The notes under the pieces are model-generated. The model did not search any database, had not been told where the DNA came from, and saw only the letters and a program-made list of their open reading frames with translations. 64,000 nucleotides of DNA, from the NCBI RefSeq assembly GCF_000715075.1, contig NC_134085.1, forward strand, positions 131,296,716-131,360,715, read 5' to 3'. This DNA comes from Nicotiana tabacum (Eukaryota; Streptophyta; Magnoliopsida; Solanales; Solanaceae). Shown here one piece after another: positions 1-11,288 of this stretch. How positions within the stretch are numbered: position 1 is the stretch's first letter; each line of letters starts with the position of its first letter. A program made the translations under genes and the position numbers.

Positions 1-1
1 A

Positions 2-586
2 CCCTATTTGGTTATGCTTAGTGAGGCCTTGAGTATTCCTGTATACGTTTCTACACCAGTGGGGGATTCTATAGTGGTGGATCGGGTTCATTGGTCCTGT
101 GTTATGGTATTCAGGGGTCTTGAGACCCGTGTTGACTTGTTGCTCTTGGATATGGTGGATTTTGATGTCATATTAGGGATGGATTGGTTGTAACCGTATC
201 ATACGATCTTGGATTGCCATGCCAAGATCGTGACCTTGGCATTGTTAGATTTTCCCTGACTAGAGTAGAGAGGGACTACTAGTCATTCTACTCGCAGTGT
301 TATTTCTTATGTGAAGGCTTGACGCATGGTCGAGAAGGGGTGCCTAGCTTATCTGGACTATGTTCGCGACTCTAGCACTGAGGTCCCGTCTATTGATTCT
401 ATTCCTATTGTTCGGGAGTTTCCCGAGGTCTTCCCTTCGGACCTGCCGGGCATGCCGCCCGATAGGGATATTGATTTTTGTATTGATCTGGCTCCGGGAA
501 CTCAGCCCATTTCCATTCCACCGTATCGTATGGCGCCGCCAGAATTGAAAGAGTTAAAGGATCAGCTTCAGGATTTACTTTAGAAG
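2..586 (+). pseudogene. Ty3/gypsy pol fragment, protease to start of reverse transcriptase
   Basis: This is the upstream half of a Ty3/gypsy polyprotein, cut by the window edge on the left and by LARD-1 on the right. Reading frame 2 gives the protease-end signature DFDVILGMDWL (about residues 50-60 of the visible part) and then the linker to reverse transcriptase, FPEVFPSDLPGMPP. These are characteristic of plant Ty3 elements of the Tekay/Del chromovirus type. The frame is broken by stops at 191-193, 257-259, 266-268, 320-322 and 581-583, so no functional protein is possible. The same reading frame resumes at 11289, after the insertion. Family assignment is confident; the clade is inferred from the chromodomain-like tail further downstream. 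Confidence 0.9.
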
Positions 587-1289
587 GGTGTTATGAAGAC
601 CCGACCCGACGTCACGTGAGTTACCGCCCCGTTTCCCCCATTTTATGATTCTTCATGTTTCATTATCGGTATTCGGTGTGTTAGAGTTAAATCGGATTGG
701 TTTTGATAAGAAATGAGACACTTAGTCTCTTTTAAGAAGGCTTAAGTTGGAAAAGTCAACTAGATGTTGACTTATGTGTTAGAGGGTTAGGATGTGAGTT
801 CCGATGGTTCAGTTAGCTTCGGGAGGTGATTTGTGACTTAGGAGAGTGATCGGAAGTGGTTTTGGAGGTACGATGTATAATTAGGCTTGAATTGACGAAG
901 TTAGTATTTTGGCGAATTCCGGTTGATAGGTGAGATTTTGATCCGAGGGTCGGAATGGAATTCCGATAGTTTCTGTAGCTTCATTATGTCATTTTGGACT
1001 TGTCTGCAAAATTTGAGGTCATTCGGACGTGGTTTGGTTGGTTTTTTTATCAAAAATGGAATTTGGAAGTTCTTGAGATTCATAGGCTTGAATTCGATGT
1101 GATTTGATGATTTTGGTGTTAGTTGAGGTGTTTTGATGATTGGAACGAGGTTGAATAATGTTTAGGATGCGTTGGTGCTTTTGGTTGAGGTCCCGGGGGC
1201 CTCGGACATGTTTCGGGTGAGTTTTGAGCGAGTACAGACACCTCGGAACTTAGAAAATGAAGGGGGCAACAGTTGTGGCGCGGACTGCG

Positions 1290-1640
1290 CTCCTTTTCGC
1301 GCTGGGCGCGCTGGCCTAGCGCTGACTGCGTCAAAGTGGGCGAGGCCGCGGTCACTGAAGACTGCAAGTTACTGGTTCTACTTCGGAAGCTCATATCTTT
1401 TAATCCACATGGAATTTTGAGGAGTTTCAAAAACGACGGTTGTAGCCCTTCGTGTCTAGTTTCCAGAAAGGTAAAGATATCGCAATTTGGACATCTGTAG
1501 CGAACGTTATGGCCACAATACTAAAGCCTGTCCCTGTAGAGCAAGACCTGCGCGGCCGAGATCATTTTTGCACGGACCCCGCTGGTTTTGGGCGGACAGC
1601 GGTCATTTTTGTGCGGTCAGCGGTGTCAGAATCTAAGGGG
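1290..1640. promoter_or_regulatory. GC-rich palindrome cluster upstream of the LTR TATA box
   Basis: A GC-rich island of GCGC, GCGGCC and GCGGAC-type words sits in otherwise AT-rich LTR DNA immediately before the TATA box. The same block is at 8745-9090 in the 3' LTR, in solo LTR-2 (about 43980-44320), and in different form in the chromovirus LTR (about 14790-15005). The position suggests a U3 promoter or enhancer module. Function is inferred from position only. Confidence 0.45.
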
Positions 1641-1643
1641 TAC

Positions 1644-1653
1644 TCTATAAATA
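1644..1653 (+). promoter_or_regulatory. TATA box of LARD-1 5' LTR
   Basis: CTATAAATAC lies about 1050 bp into the LTR, directly after the GC-rich block. The equivalent TATA at 9112 (3' LTR) and at 44349 (solo LTR-2) is conserved, which supports a real core promoter at the U3/R border. Confidence 0.6.
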
Positions 1654-2717
1654 CAAGGTTTTGGGTTTTATTTGATATTTTGACCTAGAGAGCTCGGATT
1701 TTGGCGATTTTTCGAAGGTTTTTCAAGAAATTGGTCAGGGTAAGTGATTCTAACTCAGATTTGGTTAGACTACATGAATCTATCACTGAATTCATCATTT
1801 AATTCGTGATTTGAGATGGAATTTGGGAAAAAAATTGTGGAACCTTTCAAAAATGTAAAATGATGATTTGAAGGACCAAATAGTATCGGAATTGGATAAT
1901 TTTGGTATGGTTAGACTTGTGAGGGTATGAGGATTCTGAAAATGTAAATTTTACCCGATTCCGAGATGTGGGCCTGGGGCTCGGGTTTTGCTAATTTCGA
2001 TATTTTTGATATTTTTCGAATGTTTTCGCTTGGGCTTTGTTCCCTTAGCATATTGTAACATATTCGTTCTGATTTTGGATAGATTCAACGTGTGTGGAGG
2101 CCAATTCAAGGGGCAAAGGCGTCATGAGCTAGAGAATTAGCTAGTTCGAGGTGAGTAATTGATGTAAATGATGTCCTGAGGGTTTGAAACCCCGGAATTT
2201 CACATCGTAACGCTATATTGAGGTGACTTGCACACCGGATAACGGGCGTGGGGTAGAGCACCGTTGGGGATTGTGACTTGGTCCATCCCGAGAGATATTT
2301 TACTACATTTTTAGTTGAGACGTATACTTTATTATTGTGAATTGGGCTTGTTGCCATGCTTGGGGCCTTGTGCCGACTTGTAGAACCCTTAGGGGATTTT
2401 TGACTGGTTTTCCTCACGTATTTTGTTAAAGAATTTATATCCTCAGTCATGTTTCCAATTGTAGGCTTCTTGCCAATTATTTGAATCCTTCAGGGATTGA
2501 TATCACTGCTTTCGCATATTTTGCATATGATTTGACCTCAGTCCAAAACTTTAAATACTGTTTTGCAAACTCAGCCATCTTTCTAAGATTTGAAAACTTA
2601 AATGATATTTCTAAATGATATTTCGGGCTGAGAACTACTATTTTACAAATGCCCAAGGGGCTTATGATGATTCCTGGACTGAGCATGGATCGGGTTGCGC
2701 GCCACAGCAGTGTTATA

Positions 2718-2840
2718 TTGATATTGAGGCCGAGAGTCTGGTTGATTACATTGATATTGAGGCCGAGAGCCTGGTTGATTACATTGATATGGAGGCCGAG
2801 AGCCTGGGTGAATATACTGAGATTGATATGAGGTTGAGGG
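2718..2840 (+). repeat. 33-bp tandem repeat in LARD-1 5' LTR
   Basis: Three regular 33-bp units, marked by GGCCGAGAG at 2728, 2761 and 2794, are followed by a decayed fourth. The same array occurs at about 10185-10310 and 39355-39475 in related LTRs. Its multiple-of-three length makes it read as an open frame, but nothing else suggests coding. Confidence 0.85.
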
Positions 2841-3077
2841 CCTAGATTTGCTGCCACGAGATGGCTTGATATTGCGCTTGGGCTGTAGGAGCCCCTCCGG
2901 AGTCTGTAAACACCCCTAGTGAGCGCTGTCGATGATAAATAAATATGGATGGCTCGGGATGCACGCTGCAGTGGGTACCAGAGGGTACCGTCATATGCAT
3001 TGCATTGCACTTATGCATTTATTCTTTATCTGCATTATCTGCCATAATAATTATCTGCTCTTATTTCATTGACTGAT

Positions 3078-3236
3078 TATTTTGATACTGAGCCCGAGGG
3101 CCAGATTTCTACTTATTATTTTGATACTGAGCTCGAGGGGCAGATTTCTAGTTATTATTTTTATACTGAGCCCGAGGGGCAGATTTCTACTTGTTGTTTT
3201 GATATTGAGCCCGAGGGGCAGATTTCTACTCGTCAT
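3078..3236 (+). repeat. 39-bp tandem repeat, 4 copies
   Basis: Four units of 39 bp each contain GAGCCCGAGGGGCAGATTTC or a close variant. The 3' LTR has three copies (about 10580-10700) and the related solo LTR-1 has six (about 39755-39988), so copy number varies between members of one family. Confidence 0.85.
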
Positions 3237-3826
3237 TTTACTGCCAAATTACCTGTTTTACTGGTTTAAAAGAAATTTCACATGATGTTTCACTGAATTG
3301 TTATTTTAAATGATTTCACTGCTTCTGTATAGAATGTTGTGTGCCTTAACGTGTTTTCTTACCTTCAGTCATTATTTATATTTATTACTCACTGGGTCTG
3401 AGTACTCACATTACTCCATGCACCATGTGTGCAGGTACAGGTATTCCTGAAGCATAGAGCGAGTTTTTCTGTTGTTCAGTTTTCATCGGAGTTATCGAGG
3501 TAGCTGCATGGCGTTCGTAGACCCGTTTTCTCCCTTATCTTCTGTCATTTATGATATCTTCAGACTTTGTTCCTAATTCCATACTTTGTAGAATTTTTAG
3601 TAAACTTTGTAGTAGCTCATGACTTGTGACACCCCGGTTAGGGCTGAGTTGGGTTGGATTTTCCGTATTTTATCTATACTTTCCGCTATTGGATATTATT
3701 AAACCATGTTTATACTATAATTGTGTTAATTAATTGTCTTAAAAGGATGAATTGGGTTGAATGGCTGACCTTGTCTTCATGAGAAGCGCCATCACGACCA
3801 AGTTCGGGAATTGGGTCGTGACAAGT

Positions 3827-3838
3827 TGGTATCAGAGC
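3827..3838 (+). other. Primer-binding site of LARD-1 (initiator Met tRNA)
   Basis: TGGTATCAGAGC begins 3 bases after the 5' LTR end. This 12-mer is complementary to the 3' end of plant initiator methionine tRNA, the usual primer of plant Ty3 elements, and it fixes the LTR end at 3823. Confidence 0.9.
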
Positions 3839-6800
3839 CTAGGTTAATTGGTCTCGCACGTCATGAGCCGGTTTAGTAGAGTCTCGCGGGTCGGTACGGA
3901 GACGTCTGTATTTATCTTTGAGAGGCTGCAGAACATTTAGGAAAACTTCACATTCTTGAATTCTTATCGTGCGTCCTTGATTCATCTTGAAAAGTAACTC
4001 TTACGATTCCTTCCACATGTTCATATGCGCGAACGAGCACTCAGTATTCGATTTACCTTGATGGCTTGTAATTCCCTGATAGAAGGGCGAGACGTGATCT
4101 CGATGAGTTTGATGTTAGGCCAGTCTGGAGGACTTGAGGCCGGATCTTGCCTATGGCTTGAGCACTGAGGTGCTGATTGTGCGAGCAAGTATTTTGAACC
4201 TTTATGTTCGGTATTGTCCCTATTAGTGGGAATCATGGCTGGATAGCTATGTGAGGAGTATGATAGTACTGCGAGATGTATCTATATGACTTGGAAGTGA
4301 CGAGAAGGTCTACTGGATGATAGATGAACTATTGAGTGTATGATTTCCATTGTGATAGGATGTGTAGTCCCAAGTTATGGGTGCGTGAAGAATCTTTTTA
4401 TGTCTCCTATTTGGAGTGAAGTAAATTTCATATTACAGTATGAGTTTAGACTCAGGAAGATTAAGTGATTGTGTAATGTGTATGGCAGTGGAAGGTATAC
4501 AAAAAATATTAACTAAAGGTAAAGCTAGTGGGTAATTGGCTTATGAGGGGAATCTATTTGTCATACTAGTTAGATAAGTCTGGGAGCTGAGATCGCTTCT
4601 GTAAATGTATTATGACGAAATCGTTGAGTCAAGGAGACCACCTTGAGGGTCGAAAACATTAAAGAAAGAATATGTTCTTACTCAGTTGAATAGACCAATA
4701 ATGGAGGATTGAAAGGTATTTTCTATGTGTTATGATTCAAATAGGTGCAACGCATGTCCATGTATCAATTTTGATAATATAATACATGTAATATTGAGAT
4801 TAATGTTGTTGATATACATTGTGATGCTTTGTCAAGTTGTGGACGTGTTGTTAGGATGGTTTTGGTGATTCTCTAGCAGGTGGATATGCCCAATTACAAA
4901 GGAAACTCTGCCAAAATATTTGAAAAATTTGGGACTTAAAAAAAATTGTCGCCTAAAGAGTGGGCTTAACTGTTGTGTGAGTGAATGCGAGATTTGCAGA
5001 AGAGTTAAAAATTCTAAATGACTTGTGTTTCCACAAGCTTATGAAGGATTGAGTTTAATCTCACTATGGTATTGAGACAACAATGGAGTATATGCATTAT
5101 GAGTATAGTATGTTGTGATCTATGGCTTCCAGCCAAGTTGGGGAGCTTGATATTGGTTAGCGGATTGTACGGTTATGTACTATGTTAGTTCCGATTTGAT
5201 GCATGCTGGTGAATCAGTTCTAGTTATGGAAATTGGGCCGAGAATGGCACGAGTGAAGGAAAATTTTTGACAAGATGTCATGAGCTCGGATGAGCAGGAG
5301 ATAAGTTTCGATGTTTACGGTAAGTTGGTACTGTCTTCAGCGTCTCCTAAGATCGGTGTTTTGTAAAAAGGGTTTTGCGTCCTGGTTATCAATTCTTGAT
5401 CGCTCTTTAGCGTTAGTGCGACCGGTGGTTTGGATGTACGCTCCAGATATTGTTGTGGTAGGTTGTGGGAGTGTGTCCCACGGGAAGATTATATAAGTGT
5501 GGCATGTGATCACTTGATTGATTAAAGATGTAAACCAAGTATGAAGTTTGCAACAGTGTGATGTTGAGTATAGTTTTCTATATGCTATTTTGTATGCCTT
5601 GCTTCCTGTTTTCTAAGGAAAGTCCGTATTAGTGCGTGGGATTGGTAATTCCTTCCAGAGTTCGTTTTCTTTTTTTGTACCGCGTTCGAATTAGTAGCCT
5701 GTTGGCATATTGGGGCATCATATGCGGCTTTTGATTGTGTCTGGGGTAGCTTATTGTCTGAGCAGTTCGTAATGGGTGATACGAGATCATTGAATTCAAG
5801 ATCAGTGCAATCTAAGTATATGAAGTAAATTAAGGGGTTAAGACCATTGTTTGGTTCAGAATGAGGTGATAGTTCTTGCCAGAAGTATAGACCCAATGAA
5901 TTGTTGATTCGGCGGTGTTATGAATTTATACAGATCCCATCTGTCGTATCGGTATTGTAAGAATTTGAACAAGACCTATGTATATCATGCAGAGCATGGG
6001 ATGTGTAATGATTTTTCTTCTAGATAGGATCAATGGAAGTTCTTGACTAGTTGAGTATGTAAACGTTCATGGTTCGGAAAGGAGGTGAAGTCCTCATGTT
6101 ACCTTAGGATGGTATGGTATATGTGATATGTTGTGAAGGGTTGAGATTTGCATGTGTAAAGTTACAGTTCAGTTCTGAATGGAAATTCATAACATTCTTA
6201 GGCGGTACAGGCAGATTTAGGTGATTAGAGAAATGAGCTTCAGATGATTAGGGTGAATGATCTTCAGATGATTAAGGAAATGGTATTGCTAATTGGAAGT
6301 GATTTGATGAGAGTATATGTCTCAGAAAAAGGTAATGTGATTAACCTGATGATATTTCGGTAGTAATGCGGCATGTTCTTGGTGGGTCCACTGGTGGTAT
6401 TCGGGTTTTCTTGGTAGCACAGGGAAATTTTGAGTATCTGTCGTGGAATGATTGGGTATCAAAAGTGTGCATGTATTCACACGGTGGAAACTGGAATCAG
6501 GTATGATGATATGTAAGCCGTATGGAGTTGGAGACTGGGAGTTCTCATGTACATGCTAGGTTGTGGTGGTGGATAGTGTGTATTTAGCACCGTTTAGCGG
6601 CAATCGGGATTTGGAGGCTCGAGTGAATCTTTGTTTGCTGGTATGTTAGATTTTGGATGTGATGTCGGAATTCAGACTGGTTGTCTCAGTGTTGAGTAAT
6701 TCTGAACTATTGCGCTATGGGCAATACCGAAAATGCCACGGGTTGAGTGATGAAGTGCATTGGATTATGTTCTAGCAGAGTGGTTTATATTTCAAAGGAC

Positions 6801-8050
6801 CAGCAGACGGTTGGGAAGGATTGCTTTCTTAATTGGGCATTCGTGATGGATGTCAGTGCAAAGGTTGCTATCATTAATTCAGTTCCGATGTTGGGGGACT
6901 TTTAAAATGAGTTTCATATGGCTAGGCATGTTGCCGGGAGAGGTTGTTGATTTCGGTACTAATTTGGTGCCGGGCACCGGATCGTCTGGCTCCGATAGGA
7001 GTTGTAGTAGTGGAAGTCGAGCGGGATGAGTAATTAGGTATTGCTCGGTGAATAACGTACCGGTTATGTTCTATCAGGTCTGTGTGGTGTGTGTTATTTG
7101 TTTCACCATGGGTGTAATGATTTGCTTTGGCTCCAGACATCAATTGAGCATGGTTGTCGATTTCAAGCATAGTGACTTGAGGTGTTTCCTATGGAGTAGT
7201 ATTTGGATAGGAACGCGCGTTGCAGCAAAGCTGTGTGGAAACATGACATTGCGGGTCAAATTTGTGTGTCCTGCTTCTATGATGTGAGACAAGGTCTCAG
7301 CCTTGTGTTGTGGCAGTACTGGTGAGTTTGAGGTACAACTCTCTCAGTTGAGTCATTTTCATGAATTGAGTATGTTCGGATCATTTCTTATTGGTGCACG
7401 CATTATGCAAGTTGTGGCTTAGGCATGTATTGATGTGTCATGTCACCAGAGTAGTGTGTTTGGTCAGAAGAGATCGTTGAAATCATTAATAAATGCGAAT
7501 GGTTTCGATTTCAGTATGTGTGATGGGTAAATATCGAGGTTCGGTTCAAAAATTTTTTATGGTAATTGCCAGAGGAGAAATGGCCTCATGAATGGTTGAT
7601 CTGAGCAATAATTATGGTTTATTGCGTGTTTCAATTACCGTTGGCAGTATATGAAAGTGTTGGAATGAGATCTTGGCTAATAAGAGATTTCTATCGGTAT
7701 TTGGTTGTTGTGGGAAACTGCTGTGAATGGAAGTCATCGATGCATGTGTTTGAGTTATTGGTATATCATATAATTGCACCCGAGGTTGCAGGCATGGTCT
7801 ATTACAGCTGGTTCGGACTTATTCTGAATATAGGTGTGAGGGTTCTGATCTTGTGTATGATTCCGAAAAGTGAAATGTAGTTCTATGATTTATGGGCTAG
7901 ACTGGATTGTGTGATTTTAGTTAAAACGCGTTATCGAACCCATGTGAGATAGGATGACGTGGGATCATCCCCGGGTTTATGCTCGATAAGGTCATTCAGC
8001 TTTCGGTTGGCTTCTAGGACAACTCTAGGTACGCTCGAGGACGAGCGTTT
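3839..8050 (+). other. LARD-1 interior, no recognisable coding
   Basis: About 4.2 kb with no frame longer than about 103 codons and no gag, protease, reverse transcriptase or integrase motif on either strand. It is not obviously a decayed pol, because the chromovirus pol next door is still easy to recognise despite many stops. The last ~140 bp (GCTCGAGGACGAGC and a purine tract) resemble the 3' end of the chromovirus. I see no other structure in it. Confidence 0.75.
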
Positions 8051-8067
8051 GTTTAAGTTGGGGAGAA
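8051..8067 (+). other. Polypurine tract of LARD-1
   Basis: GTTTAAGTTGGGGAGAA directly precedes the 3' LTR. Purine-rich sequence at this position primes plus-strand synthesis in LTR elements. The chromovirus has a counterpart at 14061-14070. Confidence 0.8.
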
Positions 8068-11000
8068 TGTGACGACCCGACCCGTCGTCACGTGAGTTAC
8101 TGCCCCGTTTATCCCATTTTATGTTTCTTCATGTTTCGTTATCGGTATTCGGTGTGTTAGAGTTAAATCGGATTGGTTTTGATAAGAAATGAGACACTTA
8201 GTCTCTTTTAAGAAGGCTTAAGTTGAAAAAGTCAACCAGATGTTGACTTATGTGTTAGAGGGTTCGGATGTGAGTTCCGATGGTTCGATTAGCTTCGCGA
8301 GGTGATTTGTGACTTAGGAGAGTGATCTGAAGTGGTTTTGGAGGTACGGTGTAGAATTAGGCTTGAATTGGCGAAGTTAGTATGTTGGCGAATTCCGGTT
8401 GATAGGTGAGATTTTGATCCGAGGGTCAGAATGGAATTCCGAGAGTTTCTATAGCTTCGTTATGTCATTTTGGACTTGTCTGCAAAATTTGAGGTCATTC
8501 GGACGTGGTTTGGTTGGGTTTTTTATCAAAAATGGAATTTGGAAGTTCTTGAGATTCATAGGCTTGAATTCGATGTGATTTGATGATTGTGGTGTTAGTC
8601 GAGGTGTTTTGATGATTGGAACGAGGTTTAATAATGTTTAGGATGCGTTGGTGCTTTTGGTTGAGGTCTCGGGGGCCTCGGGCGTGTTTCGGGTGAGTTT
8701 TGAGCGAGTACGGACACCCCGGAACTTAGAAAATGGAGGGGGCAGCAGTTGTGGCGCGGACCGCGCTCCTTTTCGCGCTGGCCTAGCGCTGACCGCGTCA
8801 AAGTGGGCGCGGCCGCGGTCAATGAAGACTGCAGGTTACTGGTCCTACTTCAGAGGCTCATATATTTTGATCCACACGGAATTTTTAGGAGATTCAAAAA
8901 CGAAAGTTGTAGTCCTTCGTGTCTAGTTTCCAGAAAGGCAAAGATATCGCAGTTTGGTCATCTGTAGCGAAAGGTATGGCCAAAATACTAAAGCCTATCC
9001 CTGTAGAACAAGACCTGCACGGCCGCGGTCGTTTTTGCATGGACCCCACTGGTTTTGTGCGGACCGCGGTCATTTTTGTGTGGTCAGCGATGTTGGAATC
9101 CGAGGGGTACTCTATAAATATGAGGTTTTGGGTTTTATTTGATATTTTGACCTAGAGAGCTCGGATTTTGGCGATTTTTCGAAGGTTTTTCAAGAAATTG
9201 GTCAGGGTAAGTGATTCTAACTCAGATTTGGTTAGAGTACATGAATCTATCACTGAATTCATCATTTAATTCGTAATTTGAGATAGAATTTGGGTAGAAA
9301 ATTGTGGAACCTTTCAAAAATGTAAAATGATGATTTGAAGGACCAAATGATATCAGAATTGGATAATTTTGGTATGGTTAGACTCGTGAGGGTATGAGGA
9401 TTCTGAAAATGTAAATTTTACCCGATTTCGAGACGTGGGCCCGGGGCTCGGGTTTTGCTAATTTCGAGATTTTTGATATTTTTCGAATGTTTTTTCTTGG
9501 GCTTTGTTCCCTTAGCATATTGTGACGTATTCGTTCTGATTTTTGATAGATTCGACGCGCGTGGAGGCCAATTCAAGGGGCAAAGGCGTCGTGAGCTAGA
9601 GAATTAGCCAGTTCGAGGTGAGTAATTGATGTAAATGATGCCCTGAGGGTTTGAAACCCCGGAATTTCACATCGTAACGCTATATTGAGGTGACTTGCAC
9701 GCCGGATAACGGGCGTAGGGTAGAGCACCGTTGGGAATTGTGACTTGGTCCGTCCCGAGAGATATTTTACTGCATTTTTAGTTGAGACGTATACTTTATT
9801 ATTGTGAATTGGGCTTGTTGCCATGCTTGGGGCCTTGTGCCGACATGTAAAACCCTTAGGGGATTTTTGACTGGTTTTCCTCACTTATTTTGTTAAAGAA
9901 TTTATATCCTCAGTCATGTTTCCAATTGTAGGCTTCTTGCCAATTATTTGAATCCTTCAGGGATTGATATCACTCCTTTCGCATATTTTGCATATCATTT
10001 GACCTCTGTCCAAGATTTTAAATACTGTTTTGCAAACTCAGCCATCTTTCTAATATTTGAAAACTTAAATGATATTTCTAAATGATATTTCGGGCTGAGA
10101 ACTACTGGTTTACAAATGCCCAAGGGGCTTATAATGATTCCTGGACTGAGCATGGATCGGGTTGCGCGCCACAGCAGTGTTATATTGATATTGAGGCCGA
10201 GAGCCTGGTTGATTACATTGATATTGAGGCCGAGAGCCTGGTTGATTACATTGATATGGAGGCCGAGAGCCTGGGTGATTATACTGAGATTGATATGAGG
10301 CCGATGGCCTAGATTTAATGCCACGAGATGGCTTGATATTGCGCTTGGGCTGTAGGAGCCCCTCCGAAGTCTGTACACACCCCCAATGAGCGCCGTCGAC
10401 GATAAATAAATATGGATGGCTCGGGCTGCACGTCGCAGTGGGTACCAGAGGGTACTGTCATATGCATTGCATTGCACTCATGCATTTATTCTTTATCTGC
10501 ATTATCTGCCATAATAATTATGTGCTCTTATTTCATTGACTGGTTGCTTTGTACTGTTCTGAGCCTAAGGGGCTGATACTGTTCTAAGATATTGAGCTCG
10601 AGGGGCAGATTTCTAGTTATTATTTTGATACTGAGCCCGGAGGGCAGATTTCTACTTGTGGTTTTGATATTGAGCCCGAGGGGCAGATTTCTACTCGTCA
10701 TTTTACTGCCAAATTACCTGTTTTACCGGTTTAAAAGAAATTTCACATGATGTTTCACTGAATTGTTATTTTAAATGATTTCACTGCTTCTGTATAGAAT
10801 GTTGTGTGCCTTAACGTGTTTTCTTACCTTTAGTCATTATTTATATTTATTACTCACTGAGTCGGAGTACTCACATTACTCCCTGCACCATGTGTGCAGG
10901 TACAGGTATTCCTGAAGCTTAGAGCGAGTTTTTCTGCTGTTCAGTTTTCATCGGAGTTATCGAGGTAGCTGCATGGCGTTCGCAGACCCGTTTTCTCCCT

Positions 11001-11288
11001 TATCTTCTGTTAGTTATGATATCTTCATATTTTGTTCCTAATTCCATACTTTGTTGAATTTTTAGTAAACTCTGTAGTAGCTCATGACTTGTGACACCCC
11101 AGATAGGGCTGAGTTGGGTTGGATTTTCCGTATTTTATCTATACTTTCCGCTATTGGATATTATTAAACCATGTTTATACTATAATTGTGTTAATTAATT
11201 GTCTTAAAAGGATGAATTGGGTTGAATGTCTGGCCTTGTCTTCATGAGAGGCGCCATCACGACCAGGTTCGAGAATTGGGTCGTGACA
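8068..11288 (+). repeat. 3' LTR of LARD-1
   Basis: It starts TGTGACGACCC and ends GGGTCGTGACA, near-perfect terminal inverted repeats. It is collinear with 592-3823, with scattered substitutions and one fewer 39-bp repeat. Its TATA box CTATAAATA is at 9112-9120. The element ends just before GGTTT, where chromovirus pol resumes. Confidence 0.9.

Larger units (their letters stand above)
592..3823 (+). repeat. 5' LTR of LARD-1
   Basis: It starts TATGAAGACCC, a mutated form of the TGTGACGACCC that opens the 3' copy, and ends GGGTCGTGACA. Inside, in order, are a GC-rich palindromic block (about 1290-1640), a TATA box, a 33-bp tandem repeat, a 39-bp tandem repeat and a terminal hairpin. The minus-strand frame at 2477-3010 recurs in the other LTR only because the LTRs are copies. 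Confidence 0.9.
592..11288 (+). mobile_element. LARD-1: non-autonomous LTR retrotransposon with 3.2-kb LTRs and coding-empty interior
   Basis: Two direct repeats of about 3.2 kb (592-3823 and 8068-11288) flank a 4.24-kb interior with a primer-binding site at its left end and a purine-rich tract at its right end. No gag or pol motif is visible in any frame of the interior. The element lies inside Ty3 pol: the 5 bases before it (GGTGT, 587-591) and after it (GGTTT, 11289-11293) are a target duplication with one mismatch, and the host reading frame continues exactly across it. This architecture is that of a large retrotransposon derivative (LARD). In two stretches aligned by eye the LTRs differ at 6 of about 120 and 7 of about 133 positions, near 5%, so the insertion is not recent. 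Which element supplied its proteins is inference. Confidence 0.9.

Noticed and set aside
2615..2845. Open frame with repeated DYIDIEAESLV peptide
   Set aside because: It is the 33-bp LTR tandem repeat; the same frame appears in the sister LTR by copying, with no other coding sign.
2477..3010. 177-codon minus-strand frame, repeated at 9995-10477
   Set aside because: Conserved only because both are LTR copies; it spans tandem repeats and shows no family motif.
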